A stretch of 64,000 bases of DNA from Acinetobacter calcoaceticus DSM 30006 = CIP 81.8 (GTDB taxonomy: Bacteria > Pseudomonadota > Gammaproteobacteria > Pseudomonadales > Moraxellaceae), in NCBI RefSeq assembly GCF_000368965.1, contig NZ_KB849780.1, forward strand, positions 1,612,145 to 1,676,144. Direction: 5' to 3'. The notes beneath the pieces were generated by a model. It was not told the origin of the DNA and did no database searches. It saw only the letters and a program-made list of their open reading frames with translations. Below, piece after piece: positions 18,002 to 26,891 of the stretch (its first letter is position 1; every line of letters starts with the position of its first letter). The position numbers and the translations under genes are program-made.

Positions 18002-18031
18002 AAAGAGAGCATCAATATCGATGCTCTCTTT
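18002..18031. terminator. Bidirectional terminator
   Basis: AAAGAGAGCATC, loop AATATC, GATGCTCTCTTT: a perfect 12-base stem between the convergent quinone reductase and carboxylase genes. Confidence 0.9.
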
Positions 18032-18036
18032 AGGGT

Positions 18037-21000
18037 TTAAGCGACAGGCGCCAAGGTAAATAGCACTTGTCCTGTTTTTACGGTTTGCCCTTTTTCAATG
18101 GTAATGGTTTCTACCTTCATGCGTTCGGGTGCAATAATTGGAATCTCAATTTTCATTGCCTCAATCACCGCAAGAGTTGCACCTTCTTCAACAATATCTC
18201 CCGATGCACATTCGATTTTCCAGATTGAGCCTGGCATGTGTGATTCGACTGCACAGCCGCCTTCAGGAATAACCACGGTTTCGCCTTCATCAACCGTATC
18301 AAGACTTTCAGAGATATATTCTTGCAAACCTGCTTCATGCCAACGGCGGCGTTCAGCCTCAAAATTGGCTTGTTGCGTGTCTTTAAAGGCTTGAATGCTG
18401 TCTTGATGTGTTTTTAAAAACTCGTTGTATTCTTTTAAATTGAGCACACCCTCTTCAATGCGAAGTTGTAGACGGCCTGCCTTAAAGTCTTCACGCATTT
18501 GCAGAAGTTCTGTTTCAGAGACTTCATAAAACTTAACTTGGTCAAAAAAGCGCAGTAGCCACGGTTTGCCATCTTCGAAGTCGGCATTTTTACGGTAGCG
18601 GCTCCACATTTGGGTGGTACGGCCAACAAACTGGTAGCCACCCGGCCCTTCCATGCCGTATACACACATATAAGCACCACCAATACCCACAGCATTTTCA
18701 GGTGTCCAAGTTCGTGCTGGATTATATTTTGTAGTGACTAAACGTTGGCGTGGGTCGAGTGGTGTCGCCACAGGTGCGCCTAAGTACACATCGCCTAAAC
18801 CCATCACTAAATAATTCGCACTGTAAACCACATCTTTAACCGCTTGCTTTGAAGCTAAACCATTAATACGGCGAATAAACTCGACGTTATCTGGGCACCA
18901 CGGTGCATCTGGACGAACAATTTGTGTGTAACGCTCAGTTGCAAGTTGAGTCTGCGAATCTTCCCAAGCCAAAGGCAAATAGACAGTCCGTGAAGGAACT
19001 TGCATATTTTGAATGTCGGGTAACTCGGCTTCTGCTTGTTGAAGTTTCTGTAAAAGCTCAAGTTGATCGAGCTGGATTGAATCAAAATGAATTTGTAGTG
19101 AACGGATGCCCGGTGTTAAGTCGATAATGCCCTGAATGTTTTGATCTTTGACCCATTGCATGAGTGCATGAATACGGAAACGTAAATTTAGGTCGAGTAC
19201 TAACTCACCATATTCCACCAACAAATAGCTATTTCCTGCTGGTCGATAGGTCACGCTTGGTAAGTCAGCTTCACCTTCTAAAGTTGCCAGAACGGCATCT
19301 TTTAAAGTGTCGGGTTCTGCTTGAATGGCTGGATTAAAATCAATGTAAGTTATATCAGTCGCGGTTAAGCTTTGATGATATTTTTGGTCCAGCGCTTTCG
19401 CTTGCGCGTAACTCACAGGTACAAATTTGACTTTATCACCTGCTTTTAATTGCCCGATTTTCCAAAGCTCAGAATGAATGACTACCGCGGGACATACAAA
19501 ACCGCCTAAGCTCGGACCATCGGGACCAAGAATAATTGGCATATCGCCGGTAAAATCAATCGCACCAATCGCATAAGCGTTGTCGTGAATATTGGATGGA
19601 TGTAAGCCTGCCTCGCCCCCATCTTCACGTGCCCACTCAGGTTTTGGGCCAATTAAACGAATGCCTGTACGGCTTGAGTTATAGTGAATTTCAAACTCAT
19701 TGGCAAAGAACGTATCAATATCTTGTTTGGTGAAAAAATCTGGCGCGCCATGTGGACCATACATCACTGCGATTTCCCAGTTTTGGGTAAAGCTAGGAAT
19801 TTGTGCTTGAGCCAATGCAGTGGTCGATTGAGTGGAATATTCAGTAATCGGTAGCATATCGCCAATTAATAAATTACGGCCTGCGTGCCCACCAAACTGA
19901 CCCAAAGTAAATGTCGCCTGCGACCCTAAATAGTCAGGAACATCGAAACCACCTTTAACGCCAATATAGCTACGGCAACCTGAACGAATAATGCCACACT
20001 TTAAAATCTGGCCTTTTTTCACGTTGATGGTTTGCCACATCGGCACCTGTTCGCCATCAAGTTTTGAAGGCATCTCACCGCCCGTAATCACAATTTGGCT
20101 GTCACAGTGAAACTTTAAGGTTGGACCTTGCAAGGTACATTCAAGCCCTGCCGTATTTGGCTCATTGGCCAAAAGCTGGTTTGCCACAGTTAAACTAAGT
20201 GGATCGATTGCACCTGATGGCGGCACCCCGACATCCCAATAACCCAATCGACCTGTGACGTCTTGAATGGCAGTTTGAATGCCAGACTGCAACACCTCAA
20301 TTTTTTGAGTTTTCCATTCAAATGTATTTAAAAAACGGGTGGTTTGAGTCCCTAAAGCAAACACATCGCAAGCAATAATGTTTTGTAAATATTCCAGATT
20401 GGTTTCAATCCCTGCAACTTGCGTGTTGGCAAGACTAGCACTCATTGCCTGTATGGCTTGCTCTCGGGTTGCAGCAGTCACAATGATTTTAGCAATCATC
20501 GGGTCATAAAAAGACGACACCGTTGAACCTGTTTCTACCCATGTTTCAACTCGTGCTTGTGGGTCAAATTTAACATGTGTGAGTAGACCTGCACTCGGTT
20601 GGAACTGTTTAATCGGGTCTTCGGCATAAAGACGAACTTGAATCGAATGTCCTGTTGGTTCTAACGGTTCAGTCGGTGCTGACCAGTCACCACTTGCCAA
20701 TGTAACCATCCATTCGACTAAATCGACACCGAACACTTGCTCGGTCACGCCGTGCTCGACTTGCAAACGAGTGTTGACCTCTAAGAAATAAAATTCTTGG
20801 GTTTCGGTGTCCATAACAAACTCAACCGTGCCTGCCGAGCGGTAGTTCACCGACTGCATGAGTTGAATCGCAACTTTTTGAAGGTAGTCGCGTTGCTGTT
20901 CATTTAAGTGTGGCGCGGGTGTTTCTTCAATGACCTTCTGATTACGGCGTTGCACCGAACAATCTCGCTCACCCAACGCTAAAACTTGCCCGTTCCCATC

Positions 21001-21642
21001 ACCAAAAATTTGAACTTCGATATGGCGTGCATGTTGTACAAATTTTTCTAAATATAAACCTGCATCTTTAAAATTGACCTGCGCTAAATAAGATACGGTT
21101 TGATAGGCATCTTTTAACTCTGTTTCGTTCCAGACCAGACGCATACCAATACCACCACCACCCGCCGTACTTTTAAGCATGACTGGATAACCAATACGGG
21201 CCGCTTCGGTCAAGGCTTCTGCTTCATCTGCAAGTAGTGAACTGCCCGGAAGTAAAGGCACGTTGCTTTTAATAGCGAGTTCACGTGCAGTATGTTTTAA
21301 ACCAAAATCGAGCATTTGGCTTGAAGTTGGCCCAATAAAAGCAATGCCTTGGCTTTCACACAAATCACAAAACTCGGCATTTTCAGACAAAAAACCATAA
21401 CCAGGGTGAATGGCTTCTGCCCCCGACTGTTTAGCAACCTCAAGAATTTTTTCAATATTTAAATAGCTTTGATGAGCAGGTGCAGGACCAATCAAGAAAG
21501 CTTCATCGGCTAAAGTGACATGTAGAGAATCACGATCGGCTTCGGAGTAAACTGCAACCGAAGCAATACCGAGTTTTTTTAGGGTGCGAATTACGCGACA
21601 GGCAATTGCACCACGGTTGGCAATTAGAACTTTTTTAAACAT
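18037..21642 (-). CDS. Biotin-dependent guanidine/urea carboxylase
   Basis: 1201 residues in one chain: biotin carboxylase (about 1-450: LIANRGAIACRVIR, ATP-grasp glycine loop TAGGGGIG, EFVMDTETQEFYFLEVNTRLQVEHGVTE), carboxyltransferase made of KipA-like (about 470-790, VPPSGAIDPLS) and KipI-like (about 805-1080) parts, then a BCCP domain with biotinyl Lys in VIEAMKIE near the C-terminus. Databases call this urea carboxylase. Enzymes behind guanidine-I riboswitches with the two DUF1989 partners have been shown to be guanidine carboxylases, so guanidine is the likely substrate. The start lies 2 bases after the upstream stop. Specificity-determining residues were not checked. Confidence 0.9.
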   Translation of the reverse strand: MFKKVLIANRGAIACRVIRTLKKLGIASVAVYSEADRDSLHVTLADEAFLIGPAPAHQSYLNIEKILEVAKQSGAEAIHPGYGFLSENAEFCDLCESQGIAFIGPTSSQMLDFGLKHTARELAIKSNVPLLPGSSLLADEAEALTEAARIGYPVMLKSTAGGGGIGMRLVWNETELKDAYQTVSYLAQVNFKDAGLYLEKFVQHARHIEVQIFGDGNGQVLALGERDCSVQRRNQKVIEETPAPHLNEQQRDYLQKVAIQLMQSVNYRSAGTVEFVMDTETQEFYFLEVNTRLQVEHGVTEQVFGVDLVEWMVTLASGDWSAPTEPLEPTGHSIQVRLYAEDPIKQFQPSAGLLTHVKFDPQARVETWVETGSTVSSFYDPMIAKIIVTAATREQAIQAMSASLANTQVAGIETNLEYLQNIIACDVFALGTQTTRFLNTFEWKTQKIEVLQSGIQTAIQDVTGRLGYWDVGVPPSGAIDPLSLTVANQLLANEPNTAGLECTLQGPTLKFHCDSQIVITGGEMPSKLDGEQVPMWQTINVKKGQILKCGIIRSGCRSYIGVKGGFDVPDYLGSQATFTLGQFGGHAGRNLLIGDMLPITEYSTQSTTALAQAQIPSFTQNWEIAVMYGPHGAPDFFTKQDIDTFFANEFEIHYNSSRTGIRLIGPKPEWAREDGGEAGLHPSNIHDNAYAIGAIDFTGDMPIILGPDGPSLGGFVCPAVVIHSELWKIGQLKAGDKVKFVPVSYAQAKALDQKYHQSLTATDITYIDFNPAIQAEPDTLKDAVLATLEGEADLPSVTYRPAGNSYLLVEYGELVLDLNLRFRIHALMQWVKDQNIQGIIDLTPGIRSLQIHFDSIQLDQLELLQKLQQAEAELPDIQNMQVPSRTVYLPLAWEDSQTQLATERYTQIVRPDAPWCPDNVEFIRRINGLASKQAVKDVVYSANYLVMGLGDVYLGAPVATPLDPRQRLVTTKYNPARTWTPENAVGIGGAYMCVYGMEGPGGYQFVGRTTQMWSRYRKNADFEDGKPWLLRFFDQVKFYEVSETELLQMREDFKAGRLQLRIEEGVLNLKEYNEFLKTHQDSIQAFKDTQQANFEAERRRWHEAGLQEYISESLDTVDEGETVVIPEGGCAVESHMPGSIWKIECASGDIVEEGATLAVIEAMKIEIPIIAPERMKVETITIEKGQTVKTGQVLFTLAPVA

Positions 21643-21644
21643 GT

Positions 21645-22298
21645 TTACACCCCTTCCACTTCACGGACAACCAGTTGAATTTTGGTTGGGTTATAGGCAT
21701 TACATGGGTTGTTCAGCTGCGGACAATTGGAAATTAAAACAATCAAATCCATTTCTGCCCGAACTTCGACATATTTCCCCGGCCCTGAAATTCCATCATC
21801 AAATTTAAGCTGGCCGTCTGGCGTAACAGGCACATTCATAAAAAAGTTAATATTTGGGCCGATATGACGCACATTTAAGCCATGCTTTTTTGCAATTGGG
21901 TGTTTTGCCAAGGCGTACATAAAATTATTACGGCAACTATGCATGGGATACGTTTCATGTGCATAGCGAACCGTATTACTTTCACATGAACAGGCACCAC
22001 CAATAGTGTCATGGCGACCACAGTTATCATCATGAATAACTGCAATTGGGCGGCCCAAGTTACTGTAGAGCTTCGTACCCTTTTCTAAATAAATGTGTTG
22101 GTTGATGGCCAAAGTATCCATTGCGCTATAACGCTCAGTTGGATTTTCGGCACTCATAAACAAAGTATCGACCGCTTGGTTTCCCTCAAGATCAATAATT
22201 CGGAAATATTGGCCCTTTTTAACCTCGCACATCCACGCTTCACCCGCAGGACAAACTTCATTTAAAACTGCTTTTTCAAATGATTGTAAAACTGTCAT
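21645..22298 (-). CDS. Carboxyguanidine deiminase-type subunit (UAAP2, DUF1989)
   Basis: 217 residues, urea-amidolyase-associated protein 2. A Cys-rich stretch (NCGRHDTIGGACSCE) and later HIGPNINFFMNV probably bind a metal. In guanidine pathways the two DUF1989 proteins form a heterodimer (CgdA/CgdB) that deiminates carboxyguanidine to allophanate, linking the carboxylase with allophanate hydrolase. Second gene of the riboswitch operon, 15 bases after its partner. I do not assign A or B. Confidence 0.85.
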   Translation of the reverse strand: MTVLQSFEKAVLNEVCPAGEAWMCEVKKGQYFRIIDLEGNQAVDTLFMSAENPTERYSAMDTLAINQHIYLEKGTKLYSNLGRPIAVIHDDNCGRHDTIGGACSCESNTVRYAHETYPMHSCRNNFMYALAKHPIAKKHGLNVRHIGPNINFFMNVPVTPDGQLKFDDGISGPGKYVEVRAEMDLIVLISNCPQLNNPCNAYNPTKIQLVVREVEGV

Positions 22299-22313
22299 GA
22301 TGCTTCTCCTGAT

Positions 22314-23054
22314 TTAAATATTGCTAAGTGCGTAGTAGCGGGCTGTGTTTTGAAACGCACGCTGATTTTGCGAACATGCATCACGACAAATATCGCTGTC
22401 TGTTAGTGAATTGGCTTTAAATAAACTGAGTTGAATATCGGCAGGTTGATAGCTTGGGCTGGTGTCTAAACCATGCGGCGCGGCAGATAAAAATAGCAAA
22501 CAGTCCATTTCAAAACGCAATTCAATGGTTTGATCGGTGTTGTCAGAACTGACATATGACAAAGCACCGCTTTCATCTGCCGCAACTTTAGAAAATAGAT
22601 TAACGGCGGCACTGAGGTCTTGGCTTGCAAGTCCGTATTTACACATTTCAATGAGTAAGCTGTCTAAGCCGTTTTGGTACATATCATTGCGGGCATCTTG
22701 AAATGTACGAGTACCGAATTGCTTTTCAATCTGTTCGGGTCGGCTTGGGCCACAGAGTGCATCGTTCCAACCATGCTCATCATGAACAATGGAAGCCATG
22801 ACACGACCAAGGTCTGAATAGAGCACATTAGATGCTTTTAAATAGGCTGTGTGTTGCCCTTTTAAACTGTCGGGCATGTTAAAACGCTCAAGCACATCGG
22901 CAGCATTTACACAAAACAAAGAAACGTTTGCTTGCGCGCCAAGTGATTTAAATCTAAGAATAGTTCCCTTTTGAATACGGCCCGACCAGTGATGTCCTCC
23001 GGGTAAAAGTTCGGTCCAAATCGCCTGATTGTTATGATAATTTGCGGTGTTCAT
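22314..23054 (-). CDS. Carboxyguanidine deiminase-type subunit (UAAP1, DUF1989)
   Basis: 246 residues, urea-amidolyase-associated protein 1. LPGGHHWSGRIQKGTILRF is the family N-terminal signature; SLFCVNAADVLERFNMPDS and HDEHGWNDALCGPS follow. It partners the next gene in the carboxyguanidine deiminase heterodimer (role known from characterised homologues, assigned here by family and riboswitch context). It is the first gene after the guanidine-I aptamer; the ribosome site is AGGAG, 6-7 bases before the ATG. Confidence 0.85.
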   Translation of the reverse strand: MNTANYHNNQAIWTELLPGGHHWSGRIQKGTILRFKSLGAQANVSLFCVNAADVLERFNMPDSLKGQHTAYLKASNVLYSDLGRVMASIVHDEHGWNDALCGPSRPEQIEKQFGTRTFQDARNDMYQNGLDSLLIEMCKYGLASQDLSAAVNLFSKVAADESGALSYVSSDNTDQTIELRFEMDCLLFLSAAPHGLDTSPSYQPADIQLSLFKANSLTDSDICRDACSQNQRAFQNTARYYALSNI

Positions 23055-23082
23055 AGCTACTCCTGTCGGATAGTTTTAGACT

Positions 23083-23181
23083 TCCTCCCGGGCTTTTATC
23101 CCTCCGTGTAGTTCGCTAGGAACCGTGAACTCTCGGTCCAGTCATACATGAAGTATCGGAACCCTAGATCACTTTTGATTG
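23083..23181 (-). promoter_or_regulatory. Guanidine-I (ykkC) riboswitch
   Basis: The minus strand contains the conserved ykkC elements in order: CTAGGGTTCCG, then ACTGGACCGAGAG (consensus ACTGGTCCGAGAG), then ACGGAGGGATAAAAGCCCGGGAG. It precedes the deiminase-carboxylase operon and starts where the sigma-54 promoter predicts the transcript to begin (about 23181). No U-tract terminator lies between the aptamer and the ATG at 23054. Only about 28 bases separate the aptamer end from the start codon, so control may act at translation initiation. Confidence 0.93.
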
Positions 23182-23191
23182 TTTATGACTA

Positions 23192-23207
23192 TGCAAAGGA
23201 CATGCCA
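23192..23207 (-). promoter_or_regulatory. Sigma-54 promoter of the riboswitch operon
   Basis: On the minus strand TGGCAT-N5-TTGCA: one mismatch to TGGCAC-N5-TTGCW, with exact spacing. The predicted start (23181) coincides with the 5-prime edge of the riboswitch. Confidence 0.75.
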
Positions 23208-23212
23208 GCTTA

Positions 23213-23240
23213 GTATTACGTTTTTGATTAAAAGTAATAC
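23213..23240. promoter_or_regulatory. NikR-box-like operator 3 (guanidine regulon)
   Basis: GTATTAC-N14-GTAATAC is a perfect 7-base dyad that extends to 10-base arms (23210-23219 and 23234-23243). Same half-site and spacing as operators 1 and 2. It lies just upstream of the good sigma-54 site. A degenerate second one (CCGCAC-N5-TTGCC, 23264 down to 23249) would place its start inside the operator, as at the other two promoters. Confidence 0.7.
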
Positions 23241-23417
23241 TAAACTTGGGCAATTTGAGTGCGGTTTAAAATAAAAAGTAAAAAGCTGCACTAAAAACTG
23301 TGCATTTCATAGCAGCAATACAACATCGACACCGCAGTAATTGCTTCTATAGAGATTTCAGTAACAATTAATGAATACACAATAATTTCAGCTAAGAATG
23401 TTTTTCTTATTGATCTA

Positions 23418-23456
23418 ACAAAAAGCCAATCATCTCTACAGTAAAATGATTGGCTC
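23418..23456 (-). terminator. Terminator after the dehydrogenase gene
   Basis: On the minus strand AGCCAATCAT, a 12-base loop, ATGATTGGCT and TTTT. It lies 18 bases past the stop of the 23474-24424 gene. Confidence 0.85.
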
Positions 23457-23473
23457 TGCCCTAAAGATTAGGC

Positions 23474-24424
23474 TTAATCTAACTTGAGCTGCTGTCTGAG
23501 CTTTAATATGTCTACCAATCCTTTATCTCTGGTTTGGTATAAATCGATATCTTCATATTGTGTTAACAGCTGGTTGGTTTCTGCTTCTAATAAGTCTGTT
23601 GTCTCGTCTGAATGTTGAAATGCTTGCATATCGTTCCACCATTCAGTCATTGGTGGGCCTAAATGATGGATCGCCTCTTTAAAGCCCTTTTGGTTTGCAA
23701 GCTGCATATTAATGTAGGGACCAAACAGAGCCCATCTTAATCCCGGCCCACTGGTAATCGCGATGTCAACATCTTCGGCAGAGCACACGCCTTGTTCAAC
23801 CAGTGAAAAGGCTTCTCGCCATAGCGCAGCCTGCAAACGGTTTGCGACATGCCCTTTGACTTCTTTATTTAAAACGATTGGATTCTTGCCCAACTGTTTA
23901 TAGAACTCAGAAGCCTGTTTTAAAACTTGTGGAGACGTCAAAGTACCACCAACAATCTCAACCAAAGGTAAAAGATGAGGCGGATTAAAAGGATGGCCTA
24001 ATAAAATACGTTCAGGATGTTGGGCCTCTTTTTGAAAATCAGACACTTTTAAGCCCGATGAACTTGAAGCAATAATGGTATGTTCAGGGCAATATGAGGT
24101 GATTTCTTGATACAGCTTTTGTTTTACATCCAGACGTTCAGGTGCATTTTCTTGAATAAAATCAGCATCTGAAACCGCATCTTTTAAGTGATTAGAAATT
24201 TCCAGATTAAGTAATACATCTTGCAGAGAATGGTTATGCTCAGAGTTTCCATCCAAAGCTAGTAAATCATTTAAATTTGCATATATTCTTTTTTTAAAAA
24301 TCGCTTCATCTATAGGATAAGGATCATAAACCTTAACTTTAAATCCTTTATATAAAAATAAAGCCGTCCAACTTGCTCCAATTACACCTGCACCTACCAC
24401 ACCAACCGTTTTAATAACTTCCAT
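23474..24424 (-). CDS. 3-hydroxyacyl-CoA dehydrogenase family (carnitine dehydrogenase/lambda-crystallin-like)
   Basis: 316 residues, NAD-dependent. Rossmann motif GVVGAGVIGASW at 8-19; active-site region SSSSGLKVSDFQ and HPFNPPHLLPLVEIVGG (catalytic His), then GHVANRLQAALWREA at the start of the helical C-terminal domain. Length and the PGLRWALFGP segment suit the L-carnitine dehydrogenase or L-gulonate dehydrogenase branch rather than the fatty-acid enzyme. It stands alone, with its own terminator. The substrate is uncertain. Confidence 0.82.
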   Translation of the reverse strand: MEVIKTVGVVGAGVIGASWTALFLYKGFKVKVYDPYPIDEAIFKKRIYANLNDLLALDGNSEHNHSLQDVLLNLEISNHLKDAVSDADFIQENAPERLDVKQKLYQEITSYCPEHTIIASSSSGLKVSDFQKEAQHPERILLGHPFNPPHLLPLVEIVGGTLTSPQVLKQASEFYKQLGKNPIVLNKEVKGHVANRLQAALWREAFSLVEQGVCSAEDVDIAITSGPGLRWALFGPYINMQLANQKGFKEAIHHLGPPMTEWWNDMQAFQHSDETTDLLEAETNQLLTQYEDIDLYQTRDKGLVDILKLRQQLKLD

Positions 24425-24628
24425 ATTTTCCTCGTAACAACGTTGTTTTACTCGAAATTTCTTTACCCAATTGAATGCTTAAATAAACATAGCAGATTCA
24501 ACCAATCAATAAATTTAATTGTTTATATTTTATATAATTTGTCCTATATTCCCTATCTTGAAAATTTATTCCTTTCGCCAGCACAGCTTAATCTTTTACC
24601 ATTTTCTAACCGTTATTTACTGAATTTT

Positions 24629-25546
24629 ATGTCAAAAAATCTAGCAACATTGATTGGTCTAAGCGCCATTCTCATGTGGGCATCTATGGTCGGCCTGATG
24701 AAACAAGTCAGTGCCGCCATTGGACCTGAGCTAGGTGTTACGCTTATTTATTCTTTAAGTGCGCTACTGTTGCTTGCCATTTTCAAAGTTCCAGACTTTA
24801 AGCAGATTTCCAAAAAATACTTAATATTGGGTACAGTCCTGTTCGTTGCTTACGAGCTGTGTTTTTCATTTGCAATTGCTTATTCTCAAAGCCCTCAACA
24901 AGCAATTGAAGTCAGCATTGTTAACTATCTCTGGCCGAGTTTAACGGTTTTGGCTTTTGTTATTTTTAAGGAATTAAAGTTTAATTTTCTTATTATTCTC
25001 GGCTTACTTATTTCAATTTCCGGCATTATTTTTATTCAAACTGGAAGCGGTGATTTTAGTCTAAGTAGCATTGTCGATAATTTTCATAGCAACCCTCTGA
25101 GCTATATTTTGGCATTTGTAGGTGCCATTATTTGGGCTTTTTACTGTGTACTCACCAAAAAAATGAGTAATGGGCAAAACCCGATCTCTATTTTCTTTGT
25201 TTGTGTCGCACTAACGCTATGGCTCAAGCTGCTTGTCTCTGGGCAATTCGCCATTCCTTCAATGGATATTCCAACTGTAATAACCCTTTTAATTGCATCC
25301 GCTGCAATTGGCTTTGGCTATGCGGCATGGAACATTGGCATCATTCATGGAAACATTACCATGCTTGTGGTTGCCTCATATTTCACCCCTATTATTTCAT
25401 CTATTTTGGCAATGTTTGTTTTACAAACTCAATTATCTTTGAGCTTTTGGCAAGGCACAGCCATGGTTACAGCAGGTTCATTTATTTGCTGGATTTCAAC
25501 CAACTGGTCTGTGATTCAACCTTTCCTCAAAAAAATTACGAAATAA
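24629..25546 (+). CDS. yddG: YddG-like aromatic amino acid exporter (DMT superfamily)
   Basis: 305 residues from the ATG at 24629. The longer open frame from 24443 adds a 62-residue stretch without the family pattern, so it is not preferred. Ten hydrophobic spans in two EamA repeats; MSKNLATLIGLSAILMWASM and VEVS/VNYLWPSLTVL resemble YddG, which exports Phe, Tyr and Trp. Divergent from the dehydrogenase gene. No regulator is visible. Confidence 0.8.
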   Translation: MSKNLATLIGLSAILMWASMVGLMKQVSAAIGPELGVTLIYSLSALLLLAIFKVPDFKQISKKYLILGTVLFVAYELCFSFAIAYSQSPQQAIEVSIVNYLWPSLTVLAFVIFKELKFNFLIILGLLISISGIIFIQTGSGDFSLSSIVDNFHSNPLSYILAFVGAIIWAFYCVLTKKMSNGQNPISIFFVCVALTLWLKLLVSGQFAIPSMDIPTVITLLIASAAIGFGYAAWNIGIIHGNITMLVVASYFTPIISSILAMFVLQTQLSLSFWQGTAMVTAGSFICWISTNWSVIQPFLKKITK

Positions 25547-25588
25547 AAAACCGTAACGAGCAGAATTAAAACGAATCACAATTACTCG

Positions 25589-26626
25589 TTATTTCACCGT
25601 AGTGCTGTAAAAGCTATCAATGGCATCAACCATTTGAGATAAACCCGGCTGCTCTAATGGGTAATGCCCTGCATTTTCCAATATTACGGTTTTTACAGGT
25701 ACCTTCTGAATACGGCTAAGAAATGGTGTACTTAAATCAAGTGGAGTCCAACGGTCTTTTTCCGGTTGAGTTAACAAGACTGGGCACACATCAAACTCTT
25801 CAGGCGTCACTTCAGGTTTGTAATGTATATATGAGTCTAAAAATGTGAGTGAAACTGAGTTACCAGCCGAGGTTTTATCTTTCATGAAGGCCTTTAAAGC
25901 CTCTTTATTATTCACCAAGGTACTCATTTTACTTGCCCAGCTCATTGGAATCCGCATTGAGGCCAGAGGTGTTTTTGCAGTCAAATGCGCAATTGGTGTC
26001 CCTACTCGACTCATAAATAAGTTACTTGCTACAGTATCTGTAACCTTCTGGCTACTTGTGTCAAGAAAGGTCATTCCAACAATTGCTTTCACTTTTTTAT
26101 TCTTTGCCGCAACGTGATACGTCAGCATTCCACCTGCGCTTAAGCCATAAAGCACAACCGGACGACTATCTTTTGCTAATTCAATATCAATTAAATCACT
26201 ACCAGCCTGCACCCAATCGTTATAGCTAATAACCTTGCCTTTGCTAACTTGAGTGACACCATAGCCCGGCATATCGACTGCAATTGTTTCATATCCCCGA
26301 TCAGCCAATGGTTTACCTAAAATCATCGACATTTGTCGGCCATTCGTACCTACACCATGAAATAAAATCACTTTAATTTTTGCATTTGGATTTCGATAAG
26401 TATCCAAATGGATGTTATTACCATTCCAAGCCCACCATTCTTCTTTCGGTAACCGGTCTTTGGGAATATGAAATTCTTGAGGAAGAAATTGTTGAATTTG
26501 TTGCCAAGCAGCTTGATTTTGATAACCCATTGCCGAATCTCCTGATTTTATTTCTTTAGCGGCAGATGCACTTGTGACACAGACTACGAGGCCTATTACA
26601 CTCAGTTTACTTATTAAATACCGCAT
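25589..26626 (-). CDS. Secreted alpha/beta-hydrolase (lipase/esterase-like)
   Basis: About 345 residues from the ATG at 26626, which follows CAGGTG and opens a proper signal peptide (MRYLISKLSVIGLVVCVTSASAAKE); an upstream ATG at 26662 has no ribosome site. Alpha/beta-hydrolase core: oxyanion region LFHGVGTNGRQ, nucleophile elbow YGLSAGG, and catalytic His in AGHYPLEQPG near the C-terminus. Export to the periplasm or outside is likely. The substrate is unknown. Confidence 0.8.
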   Translation of the reverse strand: MRYLISKLSVIGLVVCVTSASAAKEIKSGDSAMGYQNQAAWQQIQQFLPQEFHIPKDRLPKEEWWAWNGNNIHLDTYRNPNAKIKVILFHGVGTNGRQMSMILGKPLADRGYETIAVDMPGYGVTQVSKGKVISYNDWVQAGSDLIDIELAKDSRPVVLYGLSAGGMLTYHVAAKNKKVKAIVGMTFLDTSSQKVTDTVASNLFMSRVGTPIAHLTAKTPLASMRIPMSWASKMSTLVNNKEALKAFMKDKTSAGNSVSLTFLDSYIHYKPEVTPEEFDVCPVLLTQPEKDRWTPLDLSTPFLSRIQKVPVKTVILENAGHYPLEQPGLSQMVDAIDSFYSTTVK

Positions 26627-26891
26627 AACACCTGCGGGCTTTGTTGGTTGAACAGCATTCATTTTTGTTGTACTCGTTCTTATCCCAAGAATAGATATTA
26701 GGCGTTTAAATTTTAATTAACCATGTTAGGTTAAAGCAGATGTTTTAGTATTTAGGTCAATTGATAAATTCAGGCTCTGATTGCTGAAGACTTAAAACTC
26801 CGACGGATTAGAATTCCCCCATTGCCCAAAGCGTGCTAATATCCAAAAACTGACAATCACCAATGTCAAAATTATTTTCAGAGGAAATAAG

